DNA of 58,473 bases from Acidimicrobiales bacterium (GTDB taxonomy: Bacteria; Actinomycetota; Acidimicrobiia; Acidimicrobiales; SZUA-35). This document shows, piece by piece, positions 26,533-37,063 of this stretch. The notes under the pieces are model-generated. The model did no database searches and was not told where the DNA came from. It saw only the letters and a program-made list of their open reading frames with translations. The DNA is taken from NCBI GenBank assembly GCA_024638815.1, contig JAHEJM010000009.1:12372-70844 (forward strand), written 5' to 3'. How positions within the stretch are numbered: position 1 is the stretch's first letter; each line of letters begins with the position of its first letter. Made by a program: the position numbers and the translations under genes.

Positions 26533-27969
26533 ATGATCGGCGAAACAGTGCTTCTAGCTGCGGCAGGAGATGCCGTGGCAAGCCTCGCTTCGGCGGCGGC
26601 GTCGGTGTATCCGACCGTCCTTCAAGCCAGTCCCGACGTTGTCGAGCAGTACGACCGCACGGATCCCAGCGGTCTGATGAACATGGTCGTTCTCGACAAC
26701 ATCTTCATCTTCGTCGCTGCGGTGCTGGTTCTGCTCATGCAGGCCGGCTTCGCCCTGGTCGAGGCCGGCCTCACCAGGGCCAAGAACGCGGCCAACATCA
26801 TGATGAAGAACCTGATGGACGCCTGCATCGGCATCCTGGCCTTTGCCGCCATCGGCTGGGGTATCGCCTATCCCGGCGATTTCAACGGCTGGATCTCGTC
26901 GGCCGGACTGGGTATAGCCGGTCTGACCGACGGCTTCCTGGTCGATATCGGTCCGGAGGCAGCGGCATCGGACGGGTTCTATCCACTTGCGGTACCGGTT
27001 GACTTCCTGTTCCAGGCCGCTTTTGCCGCCACGGCAGCCACCATCGTGTCGGGTGCGGTGGCCGAGCGGACCAAGTTCGTCGGCTACATCTCCTACTCGA
27101 TCATCATCACCGCCTTCATCTACCCGATCGTGGTCAGCTGGAAGTGGGGCGGCGGCTGGCTTGACGAGTTGGGATTCATCGACTTCGCCGGCTCCGGGCT
27201 GGTCCACATGACCGGCGGGTTCGCCGCTCTGGCCGGCGCCATGGTGCTCGGACCCCGAATCGGGAAATACGACGAGGATGGAACACCTCGAGCTCTGCCC
27301 GGCCACAGTATTCCCCTGGCCATGACCGGTGTGCTGATCCTGTTCATCGGCTGGTTCGGGTTCAACCCGGGCTCCCAACTCCAGGCCGATATGGCCGTTC
27401 CCGTCATTGCCGTCTACACCGCCTTCGCTGCAGCCGCCGGTGGACTCGGTGGCATGATCGCCTCGTGGATCGTCGGCAAGAAGCCCGAAGTATCGATGGC
27501 CGGCAACGGCATCCTGGGCGGCCTGGTTGCCATTTGTTCCGGCATCGGCGAATTCGACTGGCTCGGCACCGTGATCACCGGTTTCGTGGCCGGTGTGCTG
27601 GTCGTGCTGTCCGTGCTGATGGTGGAGCGACGTCGGGTCGATGATCCGGTCGGCGCCTTCTCGGTCCACGGTATCTGCGGCTTCTGGGGCCTGTTGGCCA
27701 CCGGACTGTTTGCCACGACCAGCCCGGTGAACGGAGCCGGGGAGTCGGCCGGTCTGCTCTATGGAGGCGGAATGGGCCTGTTCATCGACCAGCTCATCGG
27801 CGGCGTGGTCATCGGTGTGGCCGTGTTCGGCGCCGCCTTCATTCTGTTCAGCCTGCTGAAGATGGCCAGCATGCTGCGGGTATCACCGGAAGACGAGAGG
27901 ATGGGTCTCGACGTCAGCGAACACGGCAGCCTCGGCTACGGTCCCGACCTGCTGTCGTCAACCGTCTGA
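26533..27969 (+). CDS. amtB: ammonium transporter (Amt/Rh family)
   Basis: A 478-residue membrane protein with about 11-12 hydrophobic helices. After an N-terminal hydrophobic region comes DNIFIFVAAVLVLLMQAGFA, LVEAGLTRAKNAANIMMKN, GSGLVHMTGGFAALAGAMVL and GWFGFNPGSQ; the second pore His lies in FSVHGICGFWGLLATGLF. These are core Amt signatures including the twin-His pore. Start ATG 26533 follows GGAGGAG five bases upstream. The downstream gene is the PII protein that normally gates it, 44 bases away, in the standard amtB-glnB/K order. Confidence 0.97.
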   Translation: MIGETVLLAAAGDAVASLASAAASVYPTVLQASPDVVEQYDRTDPSGLMNMVVLDNIFIFVAAVLVLLMQAGFALVEAGLTRAKNAANIMMKNLMDACIGILAFAAIGWGIAYPGDFNGWISSAGLGIAGLTDGFLVDIGPEAAASDGFYPLAVPVDFLFQAAFAATAATIVSGAVAERTKFVGYISYSIIITAFIYPIVVSWKWGGGWLDELGFIDFAGSGLVHMTGGFAALAGAMVLGPRIGKYDEDGTPRALPGHSIPLAMTGVLILFIGWFGFNPGSQLQADMAVPVIAVYTAFAAAAGGLGGMIASWIVGKKPEVSMAGNGILGGLVAICSGIGEFDWLGTVITGFVAGVLVVLSVLMVERRRVDDPVGAFSVHGICGFWGLLATGLFATTSPVNGAGESAGLLYGGGMGLFIDQLIGGVVIGVAVFGAAFILFSLLKMASMLRVSPEDERMGLDVSEHGSLGYGPDLLSSTV

Positions 27970-28013
27970 CCAGCCCACCCGAAACGCCACGAACGAACTG
28001 GAGAGCACACACA

Positions 28014-28352
28014 ATGAGACTCATCACCGCAGTCATCAAACCCCATCGGTTGGACGACGTGAAGGAAGCGCTGGTCAAGGTCGGAGTTCAGGCCTTGACC
28101 GTCACCGAGGTCAAGGGCTTCGGCCGCCAGGGCGGTCACACCGAGACCTACCGGGGCGCAGAGTACCGGGTGGACTTCGTACCCAAGATCAAGTTGGAGA
28201 TCGTGGCCGACGACACCCGGATCGACGAGATCACCATGGCCATCCGAGACGCCGCCCAGACCGGTGTCATCGGTGACGGCAAGATCTGGGTCACCCCCGT
28301 CGAGTCGTTGGTCCGAATAAGAACCGGCGACGTGGGATCAGCCGCCATCTAG
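28014..28352 (+). CDS. glnB: nitrogen regulatory protein PII
   Basis: A 112-residue trimeric signal protein of full length. It has MRLITAVIKPHRLDDVKEAL, the T-loop FGRQGGHTETYRGAEYRVDF with Tyr51 (the residue uridylylated in proteobacteria and adenylylated in some actinobacteria), and the C-terminal IGDGKIWVTPVESLVRIRTG. It senses ATP/ADP and 2-oxoglutarate and blocks AmtB when nitrogen is plentiful. Linkage to amtB makes glnK an equally good name. GGAGAG lies upstream of ATG 28014. It converges on era; the 145-bp gap shows no clear terminator. Confidence 0.97.
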   Translation: MRLITAVIKPHRLDDVKEALVKVGVQALTVTEVKGFGRQGGHTETYRGAEYRVDFVPKIKLEIVADDTRIDEITMAIRDAAQTGVIGDGKIWVTPVESLVRIRTGDVGSAAI

Positions 28353-28497
28353 GCGTCTCCGACCGGAGGACAACGACGTCCACCACAATCGAGCTGGCAG
28401 CATGGCTCGACCGTTGCATTGCAGCGCATCCTCCCCCGGGTCGATTCCCCCTCCCCGAAGGGACCGGGCAGGTCACGATCATCGGTCGCAGACCTGG

Positions 28498-29370
28498 CTA
28501 GTACCCAAGGCGCTCGATCGACGAAGGGTCATGCTGCCAGTTCTTTTCCACATTGACGATCAGTTCGAGGTAGGCCCCGTCGGGAAGCTGTTTGCGAACG
28601 TTGATCCCGACCTGCTTGAGCAGTGCCCCGCCCTTGCCGATGATGATCCCCTTCTGGGACTCCCGCTCCACCAGTATCTCGACCCGTATGCGGGGCCACT
28701 CCCACTCCACCACCCGGGTGGCCACCGAATGCGGCACCTCGTCCCGGGTGGCCCGTAGCAGCTGTTCTCGCACCAATTCGGCCACCACGAACGCCTCGGG
28801 CACATCGGTCACGGTGTCGCTCGGATACCACAGCGGACCGGGCGGCATCCGTGAGGTCAGATGGTCGACCAGAGCCGGCACACCGCGCCCGGTCCAGGCC
28901 GACACGGGAAAGTAGGCGGAGAAATCCAGCTCGGCGGTGGCCGCCAGTTGCGAGAGCACCCGTTCCTCGTCGAGCCCGTCGATCTTGTTGACGACCACGA
29001 TGGACCGCTCGGGGTCGAGTTGGGCGGCCAGGAAGCGGTCGCCGCGACCGAACCCGGTTCGACCGTCGACGATCAAGCAGACGACGTCGACGTCGCGGTA
29101 GGCCTCCGATGCCCGTTCGTTGAGTCGCTCCCCCAAGGCCGAGCGAGGCTTGGACATCCCCGGCGTATCCACGAACACCAGCTGATAGTCCTCGGTGGTC
29201 AGAACCCCCCGAATCTGGTGTCGCGTGGTTTGGGCCTTGTTGGAAACGATGCTGATCTTCTCGTCAAGGATCTTGTTGAGCAGGGTCGACTTGCCCACGT
29301 TGGGCCGCCCGGCAAGGGCCACAAAACCGGAGCGGAAGCCATCATGGCGCGTGCCGAGATCGGTGCTCAT
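28498..29370 (-). CDS. era: GTPase Era
   Basis: A 290-residue ribosome-assembly GTPase that binds the 3' end of 16S rRNA. G1 is GRPNVGKSTLLNKI, the switch region TRHQIRGVL, G3 DTPGMSKPR and G4 NKID. The KH domain near the C-terminus carries GIIIGKGGALLKQVG. Length is normal. It ends the phoH-ybeY-corC-era run and starts 40 bases after corC. Confidence 0.96.
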   Translation of the reverse strand: MSTDLGTRHDGFRSGFVALAGRPNVGKSTLLNKILDEKISIVSNKAQTTRHQIRGVLTTEDYQLVFVDTPGMSKPRSALGERLNERASEAYRDVDVVCLIVDGRTGFGRGDRFLAAQLDPERSIVVVNKIDGLDEERVLSQLAATAELDFSAYFPVSAWTGRGVPALVDHLTSRMPPGPLWYPSDTVTDVPEAFVVAELVREQLLRATRDEVPHSVATRVVEWEWPRIRVEILVERESQKGIIIGKGGALLKQVGINVRKQLPDGAYLELIVNVEKNWQHDPSSIERLGY

Positions 29371-29410
29371 GACCCAGCCATCTCTTGTCGGGTTCGGGCG
29401 GTCGGGACCA

Positions 29411-30718
29411 TCACTCGGATTCGGCCGCCTCGGTCGGGCGGCCGGGGCGGGAGACCAGGACCCGGGTGATGCGCCGTCCCTGGATCTTCTCGACCTTCAA
29501 CCGATGATGTCGCACCTCACACACCTCCCCTACGGCGGGAACCCGACCGAACTCGTCGAACACCAAGCCACCAACGGTATCCCAGTCCCCCTCCGGCAGC
29601 TCCAACCCGGCCAGATCGTTCAGCTCGTCGATGAGGATCCGGGCGTCAACCCGGAGCGAGCCGTCGACCAGCCGCTCGACAAGGGGTTCCTCCACGTCGT
29701 ATTCGTCCACGATCTCGCCCACCAGCTCTTCGATGAGGTCCTCCAGGGTGACCAATCCGGCCACCCCGCCATACTCATCGACGGCGATGGCCATGTGGAA
29801 CTTCTCGTGCTGCATCTCCCTCAGCAGCTCGGCCACCTTCTTGGTCTCGGGCACGAATCGGGCCTGGCGCAACAATGTCGAGACCGTCTTGTCCGGCTGC
29901 CCGTCGAGTTCGGCCCGGATCAGGTCCTTGACGTACACCAATCCGACGACGTCGTCGATGTTGTCGCCCACCACCGGGACACGGGAGAACCCGACCAGGG
30001 AGCTCACCTCCAGCGCGTCGGGAATCGACACCGAGCGTTCGACCGTGATCATGTCGGTCCGGGGCACCATGACCTCCCGGACCACGGTGTCGCCGAACTC
30101 GATGACCGACTCGATCAGATCTCGTTCCACCGGCTCGATCACCTCGTCCTCCACGGCGGCGTCGGCCAGGGCGATCAGCTCCTCCGGCAGTGCGAACGGA
30201 CCTCGCCGCAGTCCTCGACCCGGCAGGAGTATGTTGGTCAACCCGATCAGACCTTGGGCCAGAAACCGGATGGGACCGAGGCGAAGAAGGAATCCGACGG
30301 GCCGAGCCAGGATCAGGGCAAAGCGATCAGGGTGGAGGATGGCCATCGTCCGGGGCCCGGCCTCGACCCCGACGAACACGATGCCGATGTTGACGAAAAC
30401 GATCAGCGCCACGACGCCCGGGGTGAAGAAGCGATTGGCCAGGACGGCCACGATCGAGGCCTCGAGCAGCTGGGCCATCACCACCAGCAGCCGAAGCGGA
30501 TTCCGAACCTGATCATCGGGTAGCGACAGAAGGCGGACCAGGCGGACCGCCCGTTTCGGGTAGCGGTCGGCCTGGCTGCTGGCCCTGACCACACTGGACC
30601 GGGCGAATGCCTCCTCGGCCGCCACGAGAATCATGGTGAACAACAGCAGGGCGCCGGCGGTGACGATCGCAATCACATCGACGATTCGGATGTCGGCTTC
30701 GAGCAACACCAGTCCCAC
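29411..30718 (-). CDS. CNNM/CorC-type transporter-associated protein (DUF21-CBS-CorC_HlyC)
   Basis: A 435-residue membrane protein. The first about 190 residues are a divergent DUF21/CNNM membrane domain with four hydrophobic segments (IAIVTAGALLLFTMILVA near the start). Two CBS domains follow (VMVPRTDMITVERS... and AIAVDEYGGVAGLVTLED), then a CorC_HlyC FAD-like domain ending DTVGGLVFDEFGRVP. Family members are linked to Mg2+/Co2+ efflux; older annotations call them hemolysins. The gene begins three bases after ybeY, so the two are coupled. Confidence 0.92.
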   Translation of the reverse strand: MGLVLLEADIRIVDVIAIVTAGALLLFTMILVAAEEAFARSSVVRASSQADRYPKRAVRLVRLLSLPDDQVRNPLRLLVVMAQLLEASIVAVLANRFFTPGVVALIVFVNIGIVFVGVEAGPRTMAILHPDRFALILARPVGFLLRLGPIRFLAQGLIGLTNILLPGRGLRRGPFALPEELIALADAAVEDEVIEPVERDLIESVIEFGDTVVREVMVPRTDMITVERSVSIPDALEVSSLVGFSRVPVVGDNIDDVVGLVYVKDLIRAELDGQPDKTVSTLLRQARFVPETKKVAELLREMQHEKFHMAIAVDEYGGVAGLVTLEDLIEELVGEIVDEYDVEEPLVERLVDGSLRVDARILIDELNDLAGLELPEGDWDTVGGLVFDEFGRVPAVGEVCEVRHHRLKVEKIQGRRITRVLVSRPGRPTEAAESE

Positions 30719-30721
30719 TGC

Positions 30722-31486
30722 TCAATGATCAACCGGATGTCGATAGCCCAGCCGGGCCAAATGTTGGCGCTCACGACCGCGCATTCGGGCCGTCTCCGCC
30801 GGCTCGGCATGATCATGGCCCAGTACATGGAGCACTCCGTGGATCACCAGCAGCGAGAGCTCGGCCGGAAGTGAGCCGGTGTGGTCCGGGGCTTGGCGAG
30901 CAGCTACTTGGGGGCACACCATCACATCACCGAGATGAACCGGGACGGAGTCATCGTCGTCTTCGTCCCAATCGACGTACTCGTCGTCGATCGCCTGGTC
31001 GACGACGTGGTCACCGCCGACACGACGAACGGCGCCGGTGGCCCCCGGGGAGTCGTCATCGGGTTGGTCGACAGCCTCGATGTCGACCGCGTCGACACCT
31101 GTGTTCGGGACCAGGCTCAGGTCGACGCCACCTCCGCCTGCCAGCTCCGGCCCGTCGATGGGAAACGCCAGCACATCGGTAGGACCGTCGTAGCCCATGA
31201 AGGTCTTGTTCAGGTAGCCCATGAACCCGGGATCGATCAGATAGAGGTGGAGCATTCCCGTCGAGACACCCTCGTCCACCACCACTTCGGCCACCAGCCG
31301 TTTCAGCCGCCCATGCAATGCGCCGGCGTTGTCGGCACTATCGGTCCAGTCGAAACCGCTGCTGTCGGTGAGGAAGATCTCGATGCTGCCCGCGTCGATC
31401 TCGGTGTCGGTCTCGGTGTCGACGCCGCGATCAGCGGCAGCACTGTCATCGACCAGCCGGAGATGTCGCGGTCGCCGCGGCTTCAT
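30722..31486 (-). CDS. ybeY: endoribonuclease YbeY with a large acidic insertion
   Basis: A 254-residue metal-dependent RNase for 16S rRNA maturation and ribosome quality control. The zinc motif is HGVLHVLGHDH with His216, His220 and His226, and the upstream block is YNL-like (GYLNKTFMGYDGPTDVLAFP). Between residue about 112 and LGDVMVCPQ (185) lies an insertion of about 73 residues, very rich in Asp, that ordinary YbeY (about 150-180 residues) lacks. An N-terminal extension of about 30 residues is also present. It overlaps the phoH stop by four bases. Confidence 0.93.
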   Translation of the reverse strand: MKPRRPRHLRLVDDSAAADRGVDTETDTEIDAGSIEIFLTDSSGFDWTDSADNAGALHGRLKRLVAEVVVDEGVSTGMLHLYLIDPGFMGYLNKTFMGYDGPTDVLAFPIDGPELAGGGGVDLSLVPNTGVDAVDIEAVDQPDDDSPGATGAVRRVGGDHVVDQAIDDEYVDWDEDDDDSVPVHLGDVMVCPQVAARQAPDHTGSLPAELSLLVIHGVLHVLGHDHAEPAETARMRGRERQHLARLGYRHPVDH

Positions 31487-32427
31487 CGGCTCTTCTGATG
31501 GCGGGCGTAGGCGTCGACGATATCCTGCACGATCCGGTGGCGGACGACATCCGATGACCGCAGGCGCACGAACCGAAGGCTCTCGATTCCGCTCAGGATC
31601 TTCTCCAGGCCTTCGAGTCCGCTCCGGCCCCCGGCCACATCGACCTGGGTGGTGTCGCCGGTGACCACGGCCTTGGAGTTGAAGCCGATCCTGGTGAGGA
31701 ACATCATCATCTGCTCCGGCGTGGTGTTCTGGGCTTCGTCGAGAATGATGAAGCTGTCATTGAGGGTTCGGCCTCGCATGAAGGCCAGGGGCGCGACCTC
31801 GACCACGTTTCGCTCGAACAGCTTGGCCATGTTGTCCGCACCGACCATGTCGTGGAGAGCGTCGTAGAGCGGGCGAAGATAGGGATCCACTTTCGACATG
31901 ACATCACCGGGTAGATAGCCCAGGCGTTCACCGGCCTCCACTGCGGGCCGGGTCAGGATGATGCGCTCCACCTCCTTGTCCTGCAGGGAGCGAACGGCGC
32001 AGGCCACAGCCAGCCAGCTCTTGCCGGTGCCGGCCGGACCGACGCCGAAGGTGACAAGGTGGTTGCGGACGGCGTCGACATACCGCTTCTGGCCTGCGGT
32101 CTTGGGCCGAACCGGTTTGCCCCGGTATGAGGTGACGATGCGATCGGTGAGAACCTCCGACGGCCGCTCGTCCTGGCGGATCATGTCGATCGACCGGCGG
32201 ACGGCGGCCGACTCCAGCGAGCCGCCCTGCTGAAGAACGAGCACCAGTTCATCGATGACCTTGGCCGCCGACTCGGCCTGCAGCCCGTCGAGCATGATCT
32301 CGTTGCCTCGCACGTGCACTGCGACGTCGAATGCGTCCTCCACCACACGGAGGAATTCGTCCCGTTGACCGAGCAGTCCGGCCATGAGTTGGTTGTCTGG
32401 TATTTCGATCTTGACCGGAGCTGACAT
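31483..32427 (-). CDS. phoH: PhoH-like ATPase
   Basis: A 314-residue P-loop ATPase. An N-terminal KH-like region is followed by the PhoH core: FGVGPAGTGKSWLAVACAV (Walker A), ILTRPAVEAGERLGYLPGD, FIILDEAQNTTPEQMMMFLTRI (Walker B) and KAVVTGDTTQVD. Its role is probably RNA-related, given constant linkage to ybeY and era. I chose ATG 32427, with AGG five bases upstream, over an in-frame GTG six bases earlier. It is first in the phoH-ybeY-corC-era unit, with a 247-bp divergent region before the next gene. Confidence 0.95.
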   Translation of the reverse strand: MSAPVKIEIPDNQLMAGLLGQRDEFLRVVEDAFDVAVHVRGNEIMLDGLQAESAAKVIDELVLVLQQGGSLESAAVRRSIDMIRQDERPSEVLTDRIVTSYRGKPVRPKTAGQKRYVDAVRNHLVTFGVGPAGTGKSWLAVACAVRSLQDKEVERIILTRPAVEAGERLGYLPGDVMSKVDPYLRPLYDALHDMVGADNMAKLFERNVVEVAPLAFMRGRTLNDSFIILDEAQNTTPEQMMMFLTRIGFNSKAVVTGDTTQVDVAGGRSGLEGLEKILSGIESLRFVRLRSSDVVRHRIVQDIVDAYARHQKSR

Positions 32428-32674
32428 CTTCACCTGCAGAAACCGATTTCACCACGGATGGGACCGGCGCCGGGCCGAATGTTCCGGGGCACTGGCCCGA
32501 TTCGTGGGATTGGGCCAGTGTAGTGCCGCAGGCACCAACGCATGCCCGGGTTTGGGCCGGAGTCGTCAGCGAGGCATTCGCTGAACACACAGCACCGTAT
32601 ACTCTCACCGGTACCTCCCCGCTCGGAAGCCCCGGCTACCCCCCGACCGTCGATTCGTTTCGGAGGAAGTCGCC

Positions 32675-33322
32675 GTGGCTTCGACCGTGCCCCACCGCCG
32701 TGCCACCACGAGCCTTACGCTGATGAACCGTGGCCTGAACGACGATCCCGTGGTCGTCGTCGTCAAACGCCATCGGGATCGTGCCCATTTCACTCACGAG
32801 GTCCGTTGGTTGACCGCTGCCGTCCACCACCCCGTGGCCCGGCTCGAGGCGGTCATGGCCGAGCGTTTGACGCTCACCACCCGATTCAACCCGGCGCTCA
32901 CCCTGGCCGACGCGGCGACGGCGCCGGCGACTGCCTTGTCCCTACTGGCCGAGCTGGCGTTGATCGTGGCCGATCTGTCGGTCGATGGTCTGACCCACGG
33001 CAACCTCGACGTCGATCATGTGCTCCGCGACCACCGGGGCCGGGTGTTCGTCGTGAGTCCTGCCCCGACGGCGGTACCGGGGGCCGATCTCGTCGGCCTG
33101 GCTCGGTGCTGCCGGCAGGTGATGGAGACCGCCGATGCCGTTTCGGTGGAACGAGGCGACCACCCCTGGGGGGACCGGGACCGCAGGCGGTGGCACGAGC
33201 TGTGCGGGGTTTTGGCGACCGGAGATCTGGGCCCGCAACGGGTGGCCCGTCATCTGAACGAACTGTCCCGGACGACGGCCGAACCGGGTCCCGGTCGACT
33301 CAGGCGACGGCTGCGGTCCTGA
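32675..33322 (+). CDS. kinase-fold-like protein, probably catalytically defective
   Basis: A 215-residue protein. VVVVVKRHRDRAHFTHEVRW resembles a beta-3 Lys and alpha-C Glu of the protein kinase fold, and GLTHGNLDVDHVLRD resembles the catalytic HxNxxxxN loop of kinase or aminoglycoside-phosphotransferase relatives. A DFG-like motif is replaced by VFVVSP. The glycine loop is not visible, so this looks like a truncated or pseudo-kinase. GTG 32675 is the likely start. The last 23 bases overlap the end of the opposing bldD gene. Confidence 0.55.
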   Translation: MASTVPHRRATTSLTLMNRGLNDDPVVVVVKRHRDRAHFTHEVRWLTAAVHHPVARLEAVMAERLTLTTRFNPALTLADAATAPATALSLLAELALIVADLSVDGLTHGNLDVDHVLRDHRGRVFVVSPAPTAVPGADLVGLARCCRQVMETADAVSVERGDHPWGDRDRRRWHELCGVLATGDLGPQRVARHLNELSRTTAEPGPGRLRRRLRS

Positions 33323-33830
33323 TGAGGCCGAGATCGTCGAGGCGATCGATGGCGGCATCGATCTCCACGCCGAGAATGCAGGCCACGGCCCGCAGATCGT
33401 CCTGGCGGATTGTGAGCATGCGACCGTTGAAGTCCTGGCGTTGCACCTGGATCATGACCAGGTAGCGGCCCAGCATCTCACCCTCGGGCCGGGGAACGTT
33501 GTCGAGCCGAGCCAGGTTGATGGTGACCCCGTCGGTCCGTCCGGTCCGATCGGTCAGGTCGACCGTGTCGGGCGGGACCGGAGCCGACGTCGACCGAGGC
33601 AGCAGTTGATCGACGGGAACGCTGTAATAGCGAGCCAGCCGTTCGAGCCGCGCAACCGAGATCGCCCGCTCGCCTCGCTCATAGGCACCGAGAACCGAGG
33701 CTTTGAACTCCTGATCGGAGTTGGCCTCCACATCCTGAAGGGACAGGCGCTTCTGGCGTCGGATGGCGCGCAGGCGCTCACCCACTCGGCGCCCATAGGC
33801 CAGGCTGTTCTCGTCCAGTTCTTCGGTCAT
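33300..33830 (-). CDS. bldD: BldD-family transcriptional regulator
   Basis: A 176-residue protein. Residues 11-80 are an XRE-type helix-turn-helix (RAIRRQKRLSLQDVE, then VLGAYERGERAISVARLERL) with the BldD hallmark YERG(E/D)RA. The C-terminal domain keeps the c-di-GMP signature as R131-x-D133 then eight residues to R142-Q-D-D145; S. coelicolor BldD has RGD-X8-RQDD. BldD dimers held by tetrameric c-di-GMP repress developmental genes in Streptomyces; the regulon here is unknown. Start ATG 33830 matches the family N-terminus. A partial BldD-like site (TTGCGCAGAGTGG on the minus strand) lies at 33879-33891. Confidence 0.88.
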   Translation of the reverse strand: MTEELDENSLAYGRRVGERLRAIRRQKRLSLQDVEANSDQEFKASVLGAYERGERAISVARLERLARYYSVPVDQLLPRSTSAPVPPDTVDLTDRTGRTDGVTINLARLDNVPRPEGEMLGRYLVMIQVQRQDFNGRMLTIRQDDLRAVACILGVEIDAAIDRLDDLGLIRTAAVA

Positions 33831-33964
33831 CTGTCTGCATTTCCACGGCGGGGAATCGGCTTTCCGCAACCGTAGTCGCCACTCTGCGCAACATCAACCA
33901 CTAGCGGTGTTCGTGGATCGAGCCCGGGAGGGTGCTCCGAACAACGGATCAACGGAGCGTGCGA

Positions 33965-34717
33965 TCAATGCGCCGTCTTCGGATCGCCGGTTGGCGGATC
34001 GACAATCATGGACTCGACGGCAAGCAGCACCCCGGCCGCGATGGCCGCCGTCTCGGTTCGCAGGATGCCGCCGGGAAGCCGGACCATTGGCCGCACCGAC
34101 CGCTCCTCGTGGGAGAAACCACCCTCGGGACCAACCACGATCACCGGCATCGGCTCATCCCCGACAACTCCGGCCATGACCCAGGAGCGTCCACCAGAAT
34201 CGGCCAGCACGGCTCGAGGAAACCGGTTCAGCACCTCGTCCAGCGGCCGAGCCTGCTCCACCCGGGGCAGTCGGACACGTCGGGATTGCATGGCCGCCTC
34301 CCGGGCAATGCGTTCATGGCGTCGGTGATGTTTGTCGATCTTGTCCTCGGTCCACCGGACCACGGTCCGTTCCGTGATCACGGGAACGATCAGACCCGCC
34401 CCCAGCTCGGTCAGCTTCTGCACGATCAGCTCTGGCCGATCCCCTTTGGCCAGGGCGAAACCCACACCCCAGAGACGACCGACGGGCTCGACCACGATGT
34501 CGCTCTCGGGCACCGGCCGCCGACCGAAGCGAGCCGATCGCCACCGCCCCTCACCATCACAAACCGTGATGGTGTCGTCGGCTCGTACCCTCAGCGAACG
34601 GGAGAGATGATGGTGATCGTCCTCATCGAGCTCCGGACTCTCGAGGTCGGCCACAAAGACCAGCGGATGAGAGCGACGACGATGCAGGCCGGCGCCGATC
34701 GGATCGGCGCCGGTCAT
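33965..34717 (-). CDS. rsmE: 16S rRNA (uracil1498-N3)-methyltransferase
   Basis: A 250-residue SPOUT methyltransferase. The PUA-like N-terminus is HPLVFVADLESPELDEDDHH, and the core has LAKGDRPELIVQKLTELGAG. The knot region is VGPEGGFSHEE and LPGGILRTETAAIAAG, which form the SAM pocket. It modifies the decoding region of 16S rRNA. I prefer ATG 34717 over a GTG at 34780, because the family starts near here and a GGCGAGAA purine run precedes it. It follows dnaJ in the hrcA-dnaJ-rsmE order typical of many Gram-positives. Confidence 0.94.
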   Translation of the reverse strand: MTGADPIGAGLHRRRSHPLVFVADLESPELDEDDHHHLSRSLRVRADDTITVCDGEGRWRSARFGRRPVPESDIVVEPVGRLWGVGFALAKGDRPELIVQKLTELGAGLIVPVITERTVVRWTEDKIDKHHRRHERIAREAAMQSRRVRLPRVEQARPLDEVLNRFPRAVLADSGGRSWVMAGVVGDEPMPVIVVGPEGGFSHEERSVRPMVRLPGGILRTETAAIAAGVLLAVESMIVDPPTGDPKTAH

Positions 34718-34789
34718 GATGTCGGGTTCTCGCCGAGGGCGCTGGGCGGTGGCATGGGATGTCTTGTGACCTCGACCCACACCGTCGGA

Positions 34790-36911
<2,122 letters not shown>

Positions 36912-37063
36912 TCGTCCGGTTTCCGGTGTCGTTCACGACCCGACTGATCACCGTGCGACCCTGCGTCGGCGACGGATCTCTCGTGGGTCCAGTCTACCGA
37001 CGCCCGGGCGCAAGCTTCGACCCGGGAGACGGGGCACCACGCGACGCAAGGCGACCGATCCCG

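Noticed and set aside
36912-37063. CIRCE element before hrcA
   Set aside because: No inverted repeat of the TTAGCACTC type is present.
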